Assembly: GCA_028023455.1 (NCBI GenBank)
Contig: JAQFVV010006246.1
Location: 921,501 to 985,500, forward strand
Direction of reading: 5' to 3'
Length of the DNA stretch: 64,000 nucleotides
Source of the DNA: Epiperipatus broadwayi
Lineage: Eukaryota; Onychophora; Udeonychophora; Euonychophora; Peripatidae
Program-made: the position numbers and the translations under genes
Shown: in pieces, positions 47,835 through 57,708 of the stretch
How the letters are laid out: each line of letters starts with the position of its first letter
Position numbering within the stretch: position 1 is the stretch's first letter
Notes under the pieces: model-generated
What the model was told of the DNA's origin: nothing
Databases searched by the model: none
The model's input: the letters and a program-made list of their open reading frames with translations, nothing else

Positions 47835-48487
47835 GAAAGACCACCTCTTTCTGACACTGTGCTCTTCTTGATATTTATTTTTATGCCCTTTTTTTCACAT
47901 TCCTCTAGAAATAGTCCTACTTCCCATATGTGTTCCTTAATATCAGTAGAGGCTATCAGCTTGTCATCCATGTAAATTTTGACCATGTCCTTTATCTCTG
48001 AGGATAGCACCTGATCCAAGTACCTGAGTAAGCCTGCACCACTGTTTATTAGGCCAAAAGGCATCCTGTTAAATTAATATGAGTGACCCTCATATCTGAA
48101 TGATGTGTATTGGCAATCTTCCAGATATAACTTAATTTGCCAATAACTGGCAGTTAAATCGAAGGTCGAAAATACCTTCTTCCCTTGGAACTTCCTCAGT
48201 AATTCTTGCATGGTAGGTGGTACATTTCAGTCTGGTACAGTCACTTTATTTAACTGTCGAGCATCGAGACATAATCTAACAGATCCATCCTTCTTTTTAA
48301 CTACTACCATCAGGTTGCAATATGCTGATAAGCATTTTGATATAATTCCCCACTCCAGCATCTGATCTATTTGCTCTTTTAATTCCTTTTGGTATTGATG
48401 CAGAATGGGGTATGATCTAGCTTTGAATGTCTGGCTGTCTCTCACCTTAATTCTCTGCTCAAACCCTTGGATAACTCCTGGCTTGTC
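47771..48487 (-). pseudogene. Element B reverse transcriptase, broken
   Basis: The piece 48227-48445 carries KARSYPILHQYQKELKEQID, MLEWGIISKC and KKKDGSVRLCLDARQLN, the Ty3/gypsy RT entry. Between 48070 and 48226 a shifted frame reads FDLTASYWQIKL (motif A). The piece 47771-48064 has MPFGLINSGAGLLRYLDQVL and VKIYMDDKLIAS (YMDD catalytic box). The breaks lie near 48225 and 48066. The enzyme would copy element RNA into cDNA. Confidence 0.85.
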
Positions 48488-48950
48488 TCAAAAGACTTGG
48501 TGATACTTGGTCAATGTTTGTTGTAATGGACTATCTTGAACTTTCCCTTCTACTTTCATTCCATTGATCTTATCTTTGCATTTCTCTGGGAATTCCTTCT
48601 CTAGATGTAACATTCCTATCGACCGTTGAAGCTCCTCTGCGAGAAAACATACCACTTCACCCTCACATGTGACCTGACCTCTCTCATAGTCAATGTCACA
48701 TTTGTATCTATTTAGAAAATCTGATCCCAACAAGGCCTCATGTACTAAACCTTTCATTATAAAGAACATGTGAATAGCTCTTTCCATTAATTTTTAGATC
48801 TATTTTATACCGGATACTCAATCTATTCTGAAACAGAGGGCACCACCAGACCACTACATGTCTGGAAAATTTGTTTACTGTGATCAGAATAGATGATGAT
48901 GATGGTTTGCACCGACTAGACTCAGGGACAAACAAGAGATCTTAAATTGT
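48488..48950 (-). pseudogene. Element B protease, broken
   Basis: The better half (48488-48787) reads MERAIHMFFIMKGLVHEALL then GSDFLNRYKCDIDYERG, with the retropepsin G-S-D-F end motif. The active-site half lies between 48790 and 48950 in shifted frames: text such as VQTIIIIYSDHSKQIF and GLVVPSVS parallels element C's SQASIISDELF and GMIVPSLP. A clean D-S/T-G triad is not readable. The last 40 residues (KDKINGMKVEGK, then TLTKYHQVF) lead into RT. Confidence 0.65.
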
Positions 48951-48959
48951 TTAGACAAT

Positions 48960-50565
48960 TGAGACAAAAGCACAAAGACAAATGTCAGCCAAATTAAGTT
49001 TAAACATATTTCATAAATTTTATTATGAGAAAATAAATTATTAAACATAAGTTTATGACACAATAGATGGAGGTTAACTCAGGCATGTACCAGACATACT
49101 AAAGGCAAAGCTATGACAGACTGACTGATCTTCTAATAAACAAATTTAAAAAGGGAGGAAGCAAATTTCATTCAGCAGAGGATTCACCTAAACATTGGTT
49201 TTCACTTTCAGATATTTAAATCCTATGCCCCTGAAATAGATCAAAAATCCAGCGCCAAAGACCTGTTTGAGATCTAAAAAGTGGTCAGACCTTGAATGTC
49301 CTTATATCGGTATGAACTGCACCTATTACTATGTTTAAAATAACGGTGATTGATCCACCTCAAGAACAACCGACAAACATGACTGAAATGAAGAAACAAT
49401 TAAAACTGGTGAATCCCAGCCAAACGATTGGCGAAAATTACTTTAAAATTAATAATTAAAGATCCCACTAAGGGACAAGTAAATAATTAGAAAGTTACGT
49501 CTGCCCAACATTTAAAGAAAATAAACTTACAAACAAATTCTGAGTACACGCTCTGACAAATTTATAGCACACATAATAAATACAAAAATAAATCTATCGG
49601 AGAGTGCACATGAGTACGAAAATCTTAAAAGCTGAAAACACTTTAGCAGAATGAAAGTATCGCTCACCTGTAATTTGAGAAAGGATAAATTTTATCTTCG
49701 TGCTGACGACTTGTAAAATTACAAAGAAAAACACAATTCTAATTTCTGCTTTTTATAGATATTAGAAATAAAATCTCCACCTGCGGCAAATTAGATGATA
49801 AAGTCGCCAGCCAAAAGATTTTTGGAGGTTTAGCAATAGGGAAAACAGAGTTTAAAATTAATTATTGAATACTAAATAATTACAGGTAAGCATTTAAAAT
49901 GCACGACCGCTAAAGCATTGCATAAAAATACAAATATAAACTCATTCGTCACTCTCCAATAAACAAAACTGAAAGCAAATTGGAATCTTAAAACTAAAAT
50001 TTCAAGACACACTACAAAATATTGGAAACCCAGCCAAGATTAAATATGAGGCTATATTGATTTAAGAATACACATTTATGATCAGATTGAGTGGAGATTT
50101 AATGAGAATTAATTTACCCTGGGAAGAATAAAAATGAAAGTAGTTACCTTTCGGTAAAACAAAGTTCACATAGAGTGCGCACTTTTACTTAAGTTTATTT
50201 TCAGGTTCTTTAGGCAGCAAGGTAGATGTAGAGAGGTTCCGACTTCTTTCAGGTGTTCAAGGCATTACTGGAGCAAACTTGGAAGTCAGGGATCCATCTT
50301 TTGTGGAGTTAGCAAGCCATTCAGGTGGTGGTAACAAGTATAGAATTTTTCATTTTGTTGCAGGCAAAAGTATTTAATCACAGCTGATGTCCTTTAAGAA
50401 ATTAAATGTCCATGCTGATATAAATTCTCACTTGATAAACAGCTTGTTTATCAATGAACAATGAATTCACTGACACACCAAATTTTCAGGGCTATTTATA
50501 CGTCGCTCCATTTCCCGCGAAACACTTTACTTGTCCAATTTCTATGCCTGAGGCAGGGCAAATAT
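48960..50565 (-). repeat. Probable LTR (solo or 3' LTR), minus orientation
   Basis: This is a non-coding block of about 1.6 kb with normal-looking base composition between two retroelement coding pieces. In minus sense it has a purine-rich tract GAGTGGGAGA near 50571-50562, then about 60 bases later a good TATA box (TATAAA, 50500-50495) and AATAAA strings further on. That order (polypurine tract, U3, TATA) suits an LTR transcribing leftwards. No second copy lies in the window, so both ends are guesses. Confidence 0.45.
50495..50500 (-). promoter_or_regulatory. TATA box of the LTR-like block
   Basis: CGTATAAATAGCC on the minus strand is set in locally GC-richer DNA (CGGGAAATGGAGCGA just upstream). 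Confidence 0.5.
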
Positions 50566-50703
50566 TAATCTCCCACTCAATCTATCTAAGAATTCCACCC
50601 AGGGTTTATTGAAATGAAAATAACATAAAAATCAAATCTCCGCTATAAAAATTGTTAACACTAATTAAAATAAAAGCAACAGGAATGCAATTAGCTAGCC
50701 AGC

Positions 50704-51237
50704 TTGTTTTTAAATCAAATGGATTTAAAAACAGGCAGTATATGAAAACTATTTTAAAATAAACGAAAAACATTTTTAAAAAAAAAAATCCGTTTTACAT
50801 ATAAACATGTGTTTTGATACACGCATTCTTTTTAAATAATAATGAAATTTAAAGTCTACATTTAATGAAAATTAAAAGCTTAATAAATTTCTTTTTTTTG
50901 TAATGACACCATTGAATCGGATTTCAATCAGGTTCAACTGCCTCAAAACATGATCAAAAAAAAAACATTTTGTTTTTAAATCAAATGGATTTAAAAACAG
51001 GCAGTATATGAAAACTATTTTAAAATAAACGAAAAACATTTTTTAAAAAAAAAATCCGTTTTACATATAAACATGTGTTTTGATACACGCATTCTTTTTA
51101 AATAATAATGAAATTTAAAGTCTACATTTAATGAAAATTAAAAGCTTAATAAATTTCTTTTTTTTGTAATGACACCATTGAATCGGATTTCAATCAGGTT
51201 CAACTGCCTCAAAACATGATCAAAAAAAAAAAACATT
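50704..51237 (+). repeat. Tandem duplication, two 266-bp units
   Basis: Unit 1 (50704-50969) and unit 2 (50970-51237) are almost identical, differing mainly in lengths of A-runs. Each begins with a hairpin TGTTTTTAAATC-AAAT-GGATTTAAAAACA (broken here into stem, loop and stem). It lies in the untranslated DNA between the Gag-like ORF and the LTR-like block. Confidence 0.92.
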
Positions 51238-51437
51238 CCTGTAACTTTTTTTTTTTAAACTATAAACACTTTAAAAATATTCTTAGAAATTCGGCCGAAT
51301 ATTTGCCTCGCACTCAGAAAAACAAAACAATATTTCATTTGAATCAAAACCTTTCTCCATTCTCGTAATTCATTAACAAAAATTTTTATTTTTATTTTTA
51401 TTAAAAACAATCCGTCCGATTGCTAAATGCTGAACGC

Positions 51438-52325
51438 TTAACTTTTGTCCGGCGGTTCTTTTACTCCTTTTACTAACTTACTAAAATAAGTTCCTCTCCC
51501 ACTCTTATATTTTCTTAGCTTATACAATTTTCTCTTGTCTCTTTCTTGTTCTGCTCTATTTTCTAGCTTATATAATGGAATCTTTTTCTTAACGAAACTT
51601 CCCAATTCCTCAACCTTTCCTACTTTATTTTTGAGCATATCAACTTTAGTAAAGGGAAAAATTTTATCTTCTACCCATTTTTTGAACGTTTTAAATAAGA
51701 TTGTTCTATAGATGCATTCTATTTCAGCTTTAAAATCATATTTCTTAATCTTTTTTTTAACTCTTATCTTCTTTTCACATTCATATTTAACACAAACAGT
51801 TATTGAAACCAATTTATTTTTAGTTTCATGCGGAGACTCTTCTACTTGCTTTACTTGCTTTTCTGTTTTTACCTTATAACTTTCTTCTATTTCTTTTCCA
51901 CCACACTTTCTATTTGTAACCCATCTGTGCTTATTTCTAACTTTATTTCCACCTTTTCTGGTCTAGTACAATCCTGTGCTACCTTAATTTCTATATCTTC
52001 TAAGACCTCAACCTTTTCTACTTCCTGAGTTTCTACTACTTTTTCCATTATTTCTCCCCTCATCTTTCTCATTTCCATAATCATTTCTTTCTTTATAGCC
52101 TGCTGGCCCTGTTTAACTTCACTAACTTCTTTCTTCATTGCCTGTTGGACCTGCTTAATTTCCTTCTTTATTTCTGCTTTAAACTCTGCCATCATTGCTT
52201 GCTGACTTTTCTTGAATTCACTCATATCCTCCTTCATTTTTATTACCAACTTCATCAACATCTTCATCATCATCTGTGACTCACTTTCTTCTTTTTCTAC
52301 TTGTAATAGATCATCTGAAACTAAA
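51438..52325 (-). pseudogene. Gag-type coiled-coil ORF, minus strand (5' truncated)
   Basis: The piece 51887-52273 encodes MMMKMLMKLVIKMKEDMSEF, KKSQQAMMAEFKAEIKKEIK and more Lys/Glu-rich heptads. Upstream it continues openly to about 52325 (SDDLLQVEKEESESQ). The piece 51438-51812, in another frame, is very basic (KKIRVKKKIKKYDFKAE) and ends KGVKEPPDKS. The plus-strand ORF at 61778-62374 has the same plan (QLVEKEKEE, MMMKMMMNMM, then KKEPPD after its stop), so they are homologous. No capsid-like domain, zinc knuckle or pol follows, which fits a Gag-only element. The 5' end is cut off by element C at about 52330. Confidence 0.6.
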
Positions 52326-52339
52326 TGGGATAACCCTAA

Positions 52340-52570
52340 TTACAGTTTAGCAAATATAAATTATCAAGTACCAGGAAACTAATTTGCAGGTTGCATGCAA
52401 AGGTCCACAAGAAATTATCATAATAATAGGAGACAAAATCCATATAGGGATCATGGAGGTTACATTAGGAATCATGAAATATAATCTCATTACCAGTTTA
52501 CAGCCGGAAAGTTATCCATATGGTACCACCAGTACTGGCGTTAAAATTCCAGCAACTGGATGTTCAAATC
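52340..52570 (+). pseudogene. Element C Gag C-terminal tail
   Basis: A shifted frame gives NYSLANINYQVPGN, a stop, then QRSTRNYHNNRRQNPYRDHG. This Arg/Asn-rich basic text before the protease could bind nucleic acid in place of a CCHC knuckle, which is not visible. Assignment rests on position and composition. Confidence 0.45.
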
Positions 52571-52599
52571 ATCCATTAAACTAAATTGGGCCTCATGGC

Positions 52600-53123
52600 A
52601 GGGTTCCTCACTGTGGGGACCAATGATTGATATGGAGAGGATCGATTTAGTTGTGGCTTTAAATTTGATAGAGTTTGAACTGGCAGATTTTGGAGTGGAA
52701 GAAATAGAGAACCAACCTTTTTTTAACAATTGTCCAGAAATTATGATAATGTTTGGAAAAATTGAAATTAGAGCTTTAATTGATACTGATAGTCAGGCTT
52801 CCATCATTTCAGATGAATTATTTCACTGACTTTTAGAAGTGGGTATGATTGTTCCATCCTTGCCAATCAAGCAATCCTTTCAGGTCACCTTAGCCAATGG
52901 GCAGAAGGCTAAATTGGTTCCTCAACAAGTATGGCTAACAGTACAATTTAATTCCGTAAGCCAGAAACATATTTTCTTGATAATGGCAGGGTTAGTACAT
53001 GCTGTGATCTTGGGATCAGATTTTCTTCAGATGCATGGTTATATCATTGATTATGTGGCAAAGCAATTTATTGTAAAGGTGAAAACATTCATTTTAAGCA
53101 GTATGTACTTCACCAATCCTTGA
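52600..53123 (+). pseudogene. Element C protease, active site altered
   Basis: The piece 52560-52829 reads IEIRALIDTDSQASIISDEL; the expected active site D-T/S-G is D-T-D here, so the catalytic Gly is lost. A stop at 52827-52829 follows FH. The piece 52839-53123 continues GMIVPSLPIKQSFQVTLANG and HAVILGSDFLQMHGYIIDY with the intact G-S-D-F end. The spacing equals that in elements A and B. Confidence 0.8.
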
Positions 53124-53344
53124 ATTTAAGTTGCCTGGAAACAGTCACAACTGATTGTGATGTAAAATGAAGGTAAATGAATCAATTGGTTTAACTGATG
53201 AGGCAAAAAAAGGCCTTATATTTGTTATTGTGTAATTACAAAAGTGTTTTTTCAAAACAGCCTTGAATCATCAAAGGGTATGTCCACCAGATATGACTGA
53301 ATGATCTGGAACCATTTCAGTACAAATCCTACCCAATATCTTAT

Positions 53345-54110
53345 CAATACAAAAAGTAGAAGGATAAGCAAATTAGCCAGATGGTGGAATGGGGTGTTAT
53401 CTGAAAATCTGCCTCGGCATTTAACAACCCTTTAGTTATTATCAAAAAGAAGGACAGATCGGCTCGCATTTGTTTGGATGCCTGATATCTAAAGCATAGG
53501 ACAATTCCAGAACATGATGTTCCTCCAATGATACAGGAACTCTTAGCCCATTTTGAAGGAAAGAAGATATTCACTACAGTGGATTTGACTGCCAGTTATT
53601 GGAAAATTTATTTGCATTCACAAGATCAAAAGTTCACTGCTTTCAAATATGAGGGACAATCTTATAAGTCCCAAAGGATGCCATTCAGGTTGGTTAATAA
53701 TGGGGCAAGCTTAATTCACTGTTTAAATCAAGTTTTGTCTACACAGATTAAGAACATATTAGTGATGTATATAGATGACATTGTTATTGCCTCACAGAAT
53801 ATGAATGAACACCTACGACATTTAAAAGCATTTCTTTAAGAATGTAAAGATAAAAACATCAAAATTAACTTAAAGAAAAGTACCTTTGCTACTGAAGAAA
53901 TCATCTTTTTAGGGAATCTTGTAGGGTCATCAGGAATTAAGCCTCATCCTGACAAAATTATGGCTATAAAATTTTTTCCACAACCTGAAAATAAGAAGCA
54001 ACTGCATTCATTCTTCAGATTATGCAATTTTTACCATCGCTTCTATAAGAATTTTGCCTTAGATACAATTCACATCTCAATAGTTGAAGAAGGATGTTAA
54101 GAGGAAATGG
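53345..54110 (+). pseudogene. Element C reverse transcriptase, broken
   Basis: It opens in a frame with stops (KDKQISQMVEWGVI, then KKKDRSARICLDA). The piece 53528-53839 carries FTTVDLTASYWKIYLHSQDQ (motif A), QRMPFRLVNNGASL (motif B) and VMYIDDIVIASQNMNEHL (Y-I-D-D box). After a stop at 53837-53839 the frame goes on with KINLKKSTF, FLGNLVGSSGIKPHPDKI and LHSFFRLCNFYHRFYKNFA. The catalytic aspartates are present; the frame is broken. Confidence 0.87.
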
Positions 54111-54184
54111 CTAGATATCCATCAAGTAGAGTTAGAACATGTAAAGGCAAGATTTTTGAAAACAGTAATTCTACATTATCCAAA

Positions 54185-54801
54185 TTTTTTAACAGCCATT
54201 TTATGCTCAAACAGACAGCAGTGGGTATGGGCTTAGAGTGGTGCTATTTCAAATGAGTGTATAAGGGAAACCATTGATCTTGTATTTTTTAAGCTGTAGG
54301 CTGAAAGGGACTGAACTACACTATTCCACAACAGAGAAGGAGTTTGTGGCAGTATTTTGGGCTTTCACTAAGCTTAAGCAGTTTTTGTTGGGATACCAAG
54401 TGGTAGTGATATCAGACCATAAGAGTTTGGAGTTTTTAAATAAGGGATATCTAAATAATGACTGCTTGGTGAGATGGAGTTTATTCTTGCAGCAATTTAG
54501 CTATACTGTGCAATACTGTCAGGGTAAAAATAATATTGTCCCTGATATTCTTAATTGGAACCCAATGGAATACCCAGATCAACCTATTAATTATACAGGA
54601 AACTTGGTTTTGACAGGTATTACCTTGGTAGTCGATGACTCTGTGAAGAAAGATTTAACAAATATTGGTGAACTTCAGTTACAGGATCTTACATTGGGGC
54701 CTATAATGTCCCAATTGAATGACAATATTATTGCAATGGGAGATGCAGAGCCAATGACTAATGGAGAATTGATATGGTATCAATTATCGAAGGTATATTA
54801 A
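54185..54801 (+). pseudogene. Element C RNase H, broken
   Basis: The start (about 54185-54270) is scrambled and the first Asp region is lost (text near 54210 has only a faint TDSSGYGLG trace in shifted frames). The piece 54274-54801 has SRLKGTELHYSTTEKEFVAV-like text (S-C-R-L in place of S-R-L), VISDHKSLEFLN, and CQGKNNIVPDILNWNPME, the worn end motif A-D-x-L-S-R. The spacer to integrase runs to 54780. Confidence 0.82.
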
Positions 54802-55863
54802 TGTACCAAGTAGATCTTATGAATTCTGGATCATGGAAAGTTTATGTTCCTAGAAATATTAGGAAAAGACTTATAAATTATGTACATTGTCTGTATGGAT
54901 ACTGTGGTCCTAGAAAAGCAGAACATGCTTTGCATAAATTCTTTTATTGGCCTCAGATGTATGCATCCATACTGGATACTTTACAATTGTGTGAAATTTG
55001 TCTTAAAACAAAGTTTCTGAATAAGTCGTATGCAGGAAAATGGCAGCCTATATTACCAAACAAGCCTAATGAAATTTTGGCAATTGATTTTTATGGCCCT
55101 TTACCATCTTATCAGCGATACAAGTTTTTGTTAGTAACATATGACTTATTTACAAAGTATGTCACTGCTTATCCAGTGAGAAAAGCTGCAGCTAATGATG
55201 TCATCAAAGTAATGACAAACTTTCAATTTCCAATAGTTGGAAAACCAGAGTCAATTTTGACTGATCATGCGACTTCATTCATGTCAGTAGAATGGAAAAA
55301 TTGGTTATGCATGCAAGGCATTAAGCCTGTACTGATCTCCATTCGTAACCCTCAATCTAACCCATGTGAGAGGGTTATGAGGGAATTAAGTCGGTTATTT
55401 AGGATGTATCTTGAAGGAAATCATCATGGTTGGGTAAACCAATTAAAGCAGGTATTGTCATAAATCAACATGACTAGAAATGAAGCTACAGGCTTTACAC
55501 CTACATGGTTGCATTTTGGACAGGAAGAGCCAAGTGTAATTAAAACCTCATTACCTGTTATATTAGAGGAGCCAGATCACAATGATGATGTCATCAAAGC
55601 TAAAGAAAATATGATAAAAATAGGAGACAAATGGGGATTACAAGGGCCACAGCATCCTAATCAGTTCAAGGAAGGAGATCTGGTATTAGTTCGTACACCC
55701 CATGTTAGTAATCCACAAGATCACAAATTAATTTTTTAATATTTATGAGGGACCATATCGGATTGACAAAAAGGTTGGAACAAATGCCTATGTTGTTCAT
55801 ATGCATGATGGTTCAAGAGAAACTTATAATGCTAAAAGTCTTCGGCCAATACATTATGATTAG
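54774..55863 (+). pseudogene. Element C integrase, nearly intact
   Basis: The 229-codon piece 54774-55463 holds the zinc domain (VHCLYGYCGPRKAEHALHKF, later LCEICLKTK; the second His of the usual G-H is Tyr) and the DDE core. The core residues are Asp in LAIDFYGPLP, Asp in ILTDHATSFMS and Glu in NPCERVMREL, all three present. A stop at 55461 interrupts; 55470-55739 continues with NEATGFTPTWLHFGQ and EGDLVLVRTPHVSNPQ. A shift near 55738 then gives NIYEGPYRIDKKVGTNAYVV and AKSLRPIHYD to the stop at 55861-55863. The enzyme would insert cDNA into the genome. Confidence 0.88.
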
Positions 55864-55925
55864 CTAGTAGGGTAATTAATATTTTAATATAAATCTTGTA
55901 TTAATAATCTTTACTTATAGAATTT

Positions 55926-56760
55926 ATGAAAATTGTAATAGAAGGATGAAAGTAGGTAAAACCAAAGTAAAATTTAAAAATAAAAATATGAAGAAAATTA
56001 AAGTAAAATTCAAAGAGATGAGTAGACAGAAGATTAAGATAAATTATCTTAAAAGAAGCTAGACTTAAAGTTATAGATGGAATGATATATAATATTGATT
56101 TTCTTAGAGAGAATATTGACAAGGAAAGAGATGTAGGGAAAGCAAAGATAAAATTTAAAAGAATGAGTAAAAAGATATTTGATGTGAATCTGAGTAGAAG
56201 GGGATTGATGAGGGAAAAAAATTGGCAAAGCCAAAATTAAACTTAAAATAATAAGTGATGATGTGATTAGTAAAGACTTTTTTTGAGAAAATATAACTAA
56301 GGAAAGAGATTTAGGTAAAACTAAAGTCAAACTTAAAAGAGTTAGTATAGAACAGTATAATATTAATGTTGTAAAACAAAATGATTTTCAAGAATTCTTT
56401 AATGTTGAAGATGGATCACATCAATCTGATTTGCGATTTTTAAAGGATTGCTTAGAAAATTTGAATGAATACCATTCAAAATTGCCTAGAGTATTGTTTT
56501 CAATTGAACATAAAACAAGTGAAGTACATCAAAGTCTTACTCAAGCCAATGATGTTTATCAGGATATTCAAATGAAAATTAATAGATTATCTGATAAAGT
56601 AGCAACTGTTATTGATAAAATTAAAAATTATGTTAGTGCTTATGATCAAGTTAGTATTTATGTAAAGGATTTAGAGGCAGAATCTACGGATATAGAAAAG
56701 TCTTTAGATGCTGATCCCAAGATTATTCAAAAGCAATTGAATTATACCAAAACATTATAA
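55926..56760 (+). pseudogene. Element C third ORF: lysine-rich repeats plus coiled coil
   Basis: It follows the integrase, in the position where some gypsy elements carry env. The upstream part (55926-56345) is open only in patches but repeats one protein phrase: VGKTKVKFKNKN, VGKAKIKFKRMSK and LGKTKVKLKRVSI, the last two preceded by KERD and by E-N-I. The piece 56431-56760 reads RFLKDCLENLNEYHSKLPRV, DVYQDIQMKINRLSDKVATV and DLEAESTDIEKSLDADP, an alpha-helical coiled coil. No signal peptide or membrane segment is seen in what remains, so calling it an envelope would not be justified. A sequence CTTATAG at 55914-55920 could be an acceptor for a spliced message (inference). Confidence 0.5.
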
Positions 56761-57500
56761 AAAAATCTTTTAAATAAAGCAAATTTCTTGACAGAGTTGA
56801 ACAAACTGGAAATTCTTTCTGATAAGAATTAAAAGGCACTTTTGATTATTTTTTATTTAAAGAAAACTTGGACAAAGATTGAGATGATCTGAAAGATAGA
56901 TATGAATAAATGAATATGTATTAGTAAGAAAAGTAATATTCTCCAAACCATGTTAGTCCTCAGAAGGATTACAAATTTAAGATGTTTTACCATATATCAT
57001 AATTAACTAGTTATTTGCAAAGACATTTTTTATGTGATTATGGGGTATTGTAAAAGATTGATTAATCTACCTTTATTTTAAAAAAATCTCTTTGATTTGA
57101 TATTTTTATACGGAGTATTATTATTGTTTATGGTTATTAGTTATAGTTATTGTTGTTTGGATTTATTATTTTATTTATTTGTTGATGGTACATCACTGTG
57201 AATATTTAATTGTTATTATTGTTATTATTCTTAATGGTGAGATTTTTAATAGTAATAACATGTTCTAATTATATATTTGTATATCAATATTATAAATAAA
57301 AAGACATAAATTGTTGATTATAAAAAAGATTATTTTTTATTTAAAAAAATGCAATGTTATTATTTAGGTACATATATATTTTTAAAGCTATCAAATAAAT
57401 TTTCGATTTAATATTTTTTTTATATGATTGATATTTTTATTTTTTTATTGAATATAATTGTTTAAAAAAAACATATGTAACAATGGTTTTCAAAACTGCA
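56761..57500. other. Untranslated AT-rich DNA after element C ORF3
   Basis: No frames and no repeats recognised. Probably the 3' untranslated part of the element. Confidence 0.4.
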
Positions 57501-57504
57501 TTTT

Positions 57505-57708
57505 TCTGGTGCATGTGGAACAACAACAGAAAAAAAAGAAGCCATTATTAGGATAGTTATTAAAAAAACTGAAGGAGAAAATTAGTTGTACTTTGTTTCT
57601 TCTGGATCACCATTCTTGAGAATAATTGAATCTATTGGATGTAAACACCTTAATAATGCAGGAGTGAATAATAATATTATCACAGTTCAAGAGCTGCAAT
57701 CTTCTTGA
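57505..57708 (+). pseudogene. Unrecognised protein-like stretch with one stop
   Basis: The frame SGACGTTTEKKEAIIRIVIK, KTEGEN, a stop, LYFVSSGSPFLRIIESIGCK and NIITVQELQSS ends at 57708. Its composition is more protein-like than the AT-rich surroundings. I do not recognise it. It could be a remnant of element coding, of another transposon, or chance. No splice sites in CUB-compatible phase were found around it. Confidence 0.25.

Larger units (their letters stand above)
45866..48950 (-). mobile_element. Gypsy-type element B, pol region only
   Basis: Minus-strand pol in canonical Ty3/gypsy order: protease (48488 to about 48950), RT (47771-48445), RNase H (46999-47581) and integrase (45866-47009). 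Gag is absent on the 5' side: the coding text stops near 48950, where LTR-like DNA begins. The segment is clearly richer in G and C than its surroundings and keeps long open stretches, so it looks younger than the others. At least six frame shifts are present. Confidence 0.82.
52335..55863 (+). mobile_element. Gypsy-type element C, gag tail and nearly whole pol
   Basis: Plus-strand order: a basic Gag tail (about 52340-52570), protease (52600-53123), RT (53345 to about 54060), RNase H (about 54185-54780) and integrase (54774-55863). Pol spans about 3.3 kb, the usual size. Six or more stops or shifts are present. The 5' part is missing: the text starts abruptly at 52335 beside a minus-strand Gag piece. 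It is AT-richer than element B. Its proteins and those of A and B are clearly related (IN tails align), so all three are one broad lineage. Confidence 0.85.

Noticed and set aside
55900-56760. Calling element C ORF3 an envelope gene
   Set aside because: Position fits, but no signal peptide, cleavage site or membrane segment is visible; it is basic and coiled-coil.
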